Source of the DNA: Aureococcus anophagefferens
Taxonomy: Eukaryota; Sar; Pelagophyceae; Pelagomonadales; Pelagomonadaceae
Length of the DNA stretch: 64,000 nt
Direction of reading: 5' to 3'
Assembly: GCF_000186865.1 (NCBI RefSeq)
Contig: NW_008705573.1
Span: 2,373 to 66,372 of the forward strand
The notes under the pieces are model-generated. The model searched no databases and was not told where the DNA came from. It saw only the letters and a program-made list of their open reading frames with translations. Both the position numbers and the translations under genes were made by a program. This document shows, piece by piece, positions 63,902 through 64,000 of the stretch; positions within the stretch are counted from its first letter, which is position 1, and every line of letters starts with the position of its first letter.

Positions 63902-64000
63902 CGACGGCGTCGAGCGGCTATGGCATCAGCTCTCGATTGCCATGCGCTCTCAATCACTACCATGACATTGTTGGGGCAGCGTCCTTTGCTTGCTGTTCAA

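Overview
The window looks like nuclear DNA of a photosynthetic stramenopile, most likely a pelagophyte such as Aureococcus or a relative. That placement is inferred, not read directly. The grounds are very high GC, densely packed single-exon or few-exon genes on both strands, N-terminal signal-plus-transit sequences with the heterokont cleavage motif (...ATHA/FVAP at 34.5 kb, ...ALA/LQP at 15.3 kb), a tocopherol cyclase, and eukaryote-only proteins (COG3, NOP16, NME7, MAPEG, an Mx/dynamin GTPase). No rRNA, tRNA, CRISPR or prokaryotic operon structure was seen. Because every frame is GC-rich, most long open frames are antisense shadows; genes were chosen by recognisable protein families, signal peptides and sensible starts.

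Layout. 0-13 kb: a truncated-at-edge HTTM-like membrane protein with 45-bp repeats, a 2OG-Fe(II) oxygenase, a truncated degenerate 5'-nucleotidase-like protein, a secreted ricin-lectin/propeller protein divergent from a DUF5107 protein, a two-pore K+ channel, a Ser/Thr/Pro-rich membrane protein, a microsomal glutathione transferase and NME7. 13-25 kb: an alpha/beta lipase, a plastid-targeted unknown, an Mx/dynamin-like GTPase with a discoidin-like C-terminus, a PEX14-domain membrane protein, a protein with five SLDxxxYGGR motifs, NOP16 and tocopherol cyclase. 25-38 kb: a protein kinase, RNase III, an ankyrin-like protein, COG3, a long-chain acyl-CoA synthetase, a small plastid protein, an F-box-like protein, a zinc-finger protein and a DUF3089 hydrolase. 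39-54 kb: one MYND-RING-Sel1 gene, a PDZ/SANT-like protein, a 1.87-kilo-residue beta-helix/multi-TM surface protein, an ankyrin protein and an ABCC transporter. 54-64 kb: a tandem array of five more MYND-RING-Sel1 genes, a 426-bp TIR element, and an LRR plus exostosin-like glycosyltransferase fusion.

The most interesting signal is in the introns. Several behave like recently inserted transposable 'introner' elements. Two in the beta-helix gene share 13-bp terminal inverted repeats and an internal core. A third in the kinase gene has its own TIRs, an 11-bp target duplication and a related core. A fourth in the ABC transporter has an 11-bp duplication. In each case the 5' splice site (GT or GC) can be taken from the duplicated target while the element's own end gives the AG. 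GC-AG parses also restore the frame in three further genes. Each of the six MYND-RING-Sel1 copies also carries a conserved downstream tract encoding a hydrophobic segment that is not part of the obvious reading frame.
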